Source: Adiantum capillus-veneris (Eukaryota > Streptophyta > Polypodiopsida > Polypodiales > Pteridaceae). Taken from it: a stretch of 64,000 bases of DNA. Every line of letters starts with the position of its first letter. Positions within the stretch are counted from its first letter, which is position 1. A program made the position numbers and the translations under genes. The stretch covers positions 56,050,268 to 56,114,267 of the forward strand of contig CM043944.1 of NCBI GenBank assembly GCA_014529385.2, read 5' to 3'. The notes under the pieces are model-generated. The model made no database searches, had not been told where the DNA came from, and saw nothing but the letters and a program-made list of their open reading frames with translations. This document shows positions 58,799-64,000 of this stretch, piece by piece.

Positions 58799-59395
58799 TG
58801 AATTGATTTCAAAGTGACGCGTTTTTGTTTTTTCTTTCTTTAAAAGATTTACACAATAATATTTTCTAAATTCAAATCTATTCTACAACAAAATATAAAT
58901 ATTCACATCAAATGACATATGATAATCAATAAGAGGTAGAATGACAGGGTTTGGTGACGCGAGAATTTCTCCTACTCTTTGGGCACCAAACATGAACACC
59001 ATACGTTGTTGAAAATGGATTTTTCTACTAATTGCAATGTTTACTCTAATGTGTGGAATGAAATGAAAGGGAAAAACTTGTATTCTTGGGCCATTATTCA
59101 TGGTCTATGCATGACCTAATTCTTAAAACAAAACAAAAATATAGACGTCCAAACTAAGGTCGTACCTAATGAGAGGCAAAATAAAAAGAATTTACTCATG
59201 CGTTTATATCTGCCAACCTAAGAGGACCTAAAATTCTACGAATTACACGTTGAAATTGCAACTTAGTACTAACAATTATGTGTACCTTTTGCCTTGCAAT
59301 CGGAATGAAAGGATCATACAAATTCTCGTGATTCATGCAAACTACTTGACTATTCTAAAGATTGATCCTACACAAAAACATACACAAGTTGGATT
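58799..59395 (-). other. Untranslated leader of the Ty3 element
   Basis: About 600 bp between the primer-binding site and the gag ATG; no gene seen. Confidence 0.5.
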
Positions 59396-59412
59396 CCTCA
59401 ATGGGGGCACCA
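59396..59412 (-). promoter_or_regulatory. Candidate primer-binding site of the Ty3 element
   Basis: The minus strand reads TGGTGCCCCCATTGAGG, three bases inside a CACCTCA end (the LTR would end at 59416). It starts with TGG, as required to pair with a tRNA CCA end, and resembles the TGGCGCC-type sites of Tat elements. The donor tRNA is not identified. Confidence 0.5.
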
Positions 59413-59415
59413 ATT

Positions 59416-59590
59416 TGAGGTGGTCCGGGGCGGGCAACAAGAAGAGTGGCCTCTAAGCACCCTTCTAGGCTCTCGTGCTGCTCAATTGGGTTGGGGTTGG
59501 AAAACAACAACAAACACACACACAAACCCGCAACCTAACCCTACACAAGTTTGGGGCACCGCCTAGTTTTGGATCCAAACTAGGACGCAT

Positions 59591-59658
<68 letters not shown>

Positions 59659-60800
59659 TGCTCGGGCTGCTTTAAAATGTATCGGCCGTGATCAAGCAAA
59701 CACAATTATATATGTAAGAAAGAAAGAGAAGGGGGAGGGGATGCTTGTTGCATTAATACCTTCTTACAAATCTATCACGACCAATCAAAGTGAGATTAGT
59801 ATTTGTTCAACATAGCTTGAGTAAATTACACCACAACACATCACAAGAAAAGCCACTCCAATCACTGTCTTCAGGCCAAGGGAGTCCTCTCCACCCTATT
59901 GCCCTCTTACAGTATGTGGAATTTATAGCTGAATTGATGACAACACCCAGAGACAAGCTATCAAGAACTTAAAAACACACCAAGAAACTTACACATCATT
60001 GTTGTCCATTACTTCACGTTGGAAGAGAGACAAAGTATCCAAGCTTAGTCCAAATCCACCCTCCTTGATTCAGCAAATGTTGGGCTTACACTAGTAGGAG
60101 AAATGATATATTTCCTACTCTCAATTGAATGATCACTCTCTCTTTCAATGGCATAGAGTTCCCTTTCTAATCACCCCTAATACAACACATGCATATGCAT
60201 AAGACAATGAGCTTCCACTCAAGAGCTCCTTCTAGAGAGGTTGAGCTTGGCTTCTCAAGCTATAGCATAGTGCTCTTACTTATGGCTCCACCTTTTGTGC
60301 TAGCTACACCCTTCTTTTATAGCAGTTTTGAGGGCTAGGGTTACTCCTCTTATCATGGTTGGGTTATATTTTCAGCACTTATCTAATTTCTTTTGCTTGG
60401 AATTATCAAGAAGTTGGTATGGGGATAGATGAAGAAAAGAGAGAGGAGAGAAGTGGAGGTGATAGAACCTTTTCATAGTAGGTTAGTGTTAGTAAATTAG
60501 TAGAGTTAGTATTTTTATTGATTTACAAATGGAATTGGATATTTACAATGGGAGTATCCATGTAGGATACAAATAAGGAAGAAAAAACTCTGAATAGGTA
60601 AGAAAACATGGATTTCTTACAATGTTGATGCTCCAAGTGTCTTGAGTAGAGTCAATTTTGACGCTTGTTGACGGTCCACTAGCTTTGACGGTACGTTTTT
60701 TCTCCACTCTTGACCTTCCTTGGGATCCAAGGTGATTGAACATGAGTAATCAATCACCATGATGCTATCTTTCAAGAGAAGAGGCTGAATTTTGTGGTTT
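59416..60800 (-). mobile_element. Likely 5' LTR region of the Ty3 element (outer end undefined)
   Basis: Upstream of the primer-binding site, with no gene. The inner boundary is TG/CA at 59416. The outer boundary cannot be set because the other LTR is missing. It includes a 63-bp (GA)n at 59593-59655. Confidence 0.4.
59593..59655. repeat. (GA)n microsatellite
   Basis: About 31 perfect GA units. Confidence 0.95.
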
Positions 60801-61932
<1,132 letters not shown>

Positions 61933-62089
61933 GTCAACTAGCTTAGTGACTAGCTAATTGAGGGTTTTTAAGAAGATATGGGAAAAGTCCCCTAACTCAC
62001 ACGCACCTATATACAGTGAAATCGTAGGGATAACCAAAATGTTTGAGTGATTTGATAGGGTGAGGTAGCTTACTATGGCAATTATGGAA

Positions 62090-64000
62090 AGCCGAAAAAC
62101 GGCTATCACCACCAGGAAGAACACCTTCCAATTCTGATGAAGAAACTTCTGATTTCCCTCAGGATATTCAATCGACATCCCGTTCTAAACAGGATCACTC
62201 TTATAAAGAATTGTGGAAAAAAGAGCAAGAATTGCGTCAAAATGAGCTTCTGTTATAAAAGTAGCAGGCTCTCCATAAATGGGAAGCCAATTTAACTGCT
62301 AGAGAAACCACTTTCCTTTCTCAGGGGGGTGAGACTACTCAGAGTTCTCAGTTCTTTCCAAATATCCCAACTCCACCTGCTCCAATTCCATGGGATATCT
62401 TACTTCCAAAAGAACAGCCAACTGAGCCAACTTCCAAAGGTAATCAACTATCTGAAGAAGATATTAAAAATCTAAAAGAGTTGATAACCCTTTCAAGCAA
62501 CCTAAGCCTCAGCCAAAAGAAAAAATGGATTCCACAGAAATGAATATGGCCTACGAAACACAAATCATCAATGAAAATAATGTGGCCATCCCTATTATAG
62601 GATTGCTAATCATACCAAAAGGTTTTCAGGATGCTTTAATCGATACAGGTGCAGGAGGAAGCTTTGAAAAAAAAGCTTTATTCCCATCAACTATGATCAA
62701 GCAATATCCAGAAGCTAGGCAGGTAAAATATGGTAACGGCTCCAAGGCAACAATCAGAGAATATGTCTATGCATGGATAGAGCTAGGAAATGCTAGATTA
62801 CCTAATAGACTATCCTTACACAATTCAAATATGTGCTATGATCTAGTAATTGGATTTGATATAATATCAAATCTAGCCCCTAGCACATTCACAGAAACAA
62901 GCTTTCATTTCTCTTATCTGGGTAAAAGATATATTGCTCCAATCAAGCAGAGAGCCAGCTATGCTATTAATAGTTGTTTAGTTTCCATCAACTATTGTGA
63001 TAGCAAATATAGAGAGTGGTTCCGAAAACAAAAAGCAAAATACAAAACCCAAATAGAAGAAATAAAAGAAATGATAATGCAGAGAACCTCCGACAACCCC
63101 TTAGCCTTCTGGGATGAAGAAAAATACAAGATCACTCTTCCCACTATCTCTGAAGTTAATCCAACCAAAGCCTCCCACCCAGGAATGTCAATTTCCGATA
63201 ATGAGCTTTGCGGTAGAGAAATAGAAGAGCTACTACAGAAAGGTATAATCCAACCATCCAACTCAAGTTGGGCTTGCAGGGCCTTCTACTTCAACAATCA
63301 CAACGAATAGAAGCGAGGGAAAAAGAGGAGAATGAATGGTGGAAAAGTCTTCTCCAAATTTGATCTGAAAAGCGGATTTTGGCAATTTAAGGTGCATCCC
63401 AAAGATAGGTACAAAACAGCTTTTGTAGTACCTCAAGGAATGTATGAATGGATATCTATTCTCATGGGATTAGAAAATGCCCCTTCAGAGTGCCAACTCA
63501 GGGTTGAAATGATATTCGGCCCTACAAAAAAATTCTCTCTAGTATATTTGGATGACATCCTTATATACTCTAAAAACATGGCAGAACACATAACGCATCT
63601 AAGGAAATTCTATGAGCTGCTAAGAAAAATAGGTCTCTTTCTATCTTACACCAAGTGCAGCTTTGCTCAAGAAGAAGTCGACTTTTTAGGCATCACAATC
63701 TGCAATGGATGCATAAAACTACAGAAGCACGTATTAGCTAAAATCGCTAATACTCCCAATCATCTTAAAAATACCACCGAGCTCCAACAATTTCTTGGAT
63801 GCTTAAATTGGATCGATTGGAATCCCTTACTTAGCCACCCTTACAAAGAAAATAAGGATACTTATGCAGAAGAATAGTTCCAAACAATGGTAGGTCTCAC
63901 ACATCAAAACCATCAAGTTAATCAAACTCATTTGTCAGCAACTTCCCCCACTAAAGATACCCGGTGAGGGAAAACTTATCCTCTACATCGATGCCTCTCT
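62090..64000 (+). pseudogene. Endogenous pararetrovirus (Caulimoviridae) fragment: protease and reverse transcriptase
   Basis: A short open stretch at 62093-62258, rich in charged residues, precedes the main frame. From ATG 62525: a retropepsin with its catalytic D-T-G-A at about residues 39-42, then the linker and first RT residues, ending at TAG 63308-63310. The same frame then resumes with RT (K-F-D-L-K-S-G-F-W-Q) and the Y-L-D-D catalytic box near 63545-63560, and stops at 63877. Spacing shows that a block of roughly 30 RT codons before K-F-D is missing. The start of RNase H (…Y-I-D-A-S) is seen in the last 40 bases, so the copy continues to the right. Related plant viruses replicate by reverse transcription; this copy is defective. 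No LTRs or movement protein were seen. Confidence 0.85.

Overview
The window looks like a transposon-dense nuclear segment of a land plant. A fern is the most likely source. This is inferred from a decayed PPR array with fern-style repeats, plant-type LTR, LINE and Helitron elements, an endogenous caulimovirid, long (TC)n/(AC)n microsatellites and the low gene density. I see no bacterial or organellar gene organisation, no rRNA, no intact tRNA gene and no CRISPR array. Only one locus looks like an intact host gene: a three-exon thioredoxin-fold gene at 17506-19001 (minus) whose two active-site cysteines have become serine.

Layout. 1-239: edge of a Ty1/copia gag (minus). 2443-3353: LTR-like block with its polypurine tract. 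3959-5530: decayed PPR array (minus). 7792-16102: remains of at least two LTR elements on the minus strand, including a ~1,100-codon coiled-coil ORF, a 285-bp tandem repeat built around a long perfect palindrome, and a retropepsin fragment followed by W-x-x-K repeats. 17506-19001: thioredoxin-like gene. 19260-24310: a divergent inverted repeat around gene-free DNA. 24310-29040: AT-rich DNA and compound microsatellites. 29040-36365: a degenerate ~0.5-1 kb tandem repeat into which a LINE (LINE B) inserted; a ~2.2-kb inversion then split that LINE.

36366-46866: a second LINE (LINE A, minus) split in its endonuclease by a complete 8,347-bp hAT element (38302-46648, termini CAGGGATTT, perfect 8-bp target duplication ATACCCAG). 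Besides a decayed BED/hAT transposase, this hAT carries two long opposite-strand ORFs: a protein-kinase-like protein and a coiled-coil/RING-H2 protein. 46873-53885: a Helentron-type Helitron (minus) with a zinc finger and N-terminal domain, HUH Rep, Pif1-like helicase, fused AP-type endonuclease and an intron-containing RPA-like gene. 53886-59416: a Ty3/gypsy element with two RNase H domains (Tat-like), whose integrase is joined in frame to the RPA gene. 61835-64000: a 95-bp (TA)n tract followed by an endogenous pararetrovirus fragment that runs off the window.

History. The nesting gives relative ages. The hAT inserted after LINE A. LINE B inserted into the tandem repeat before the inversion. 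The Ty3 and Helentron pieces were joined by a rearrangement rather than a clean insertion. Nearly all element ORFs carry only a few point nonsense changes or 1-nt frameshifts, often in homopolymers, so they are inactive but still easy to read. Gene calls come from reading the sequence by eye; no database search was run.
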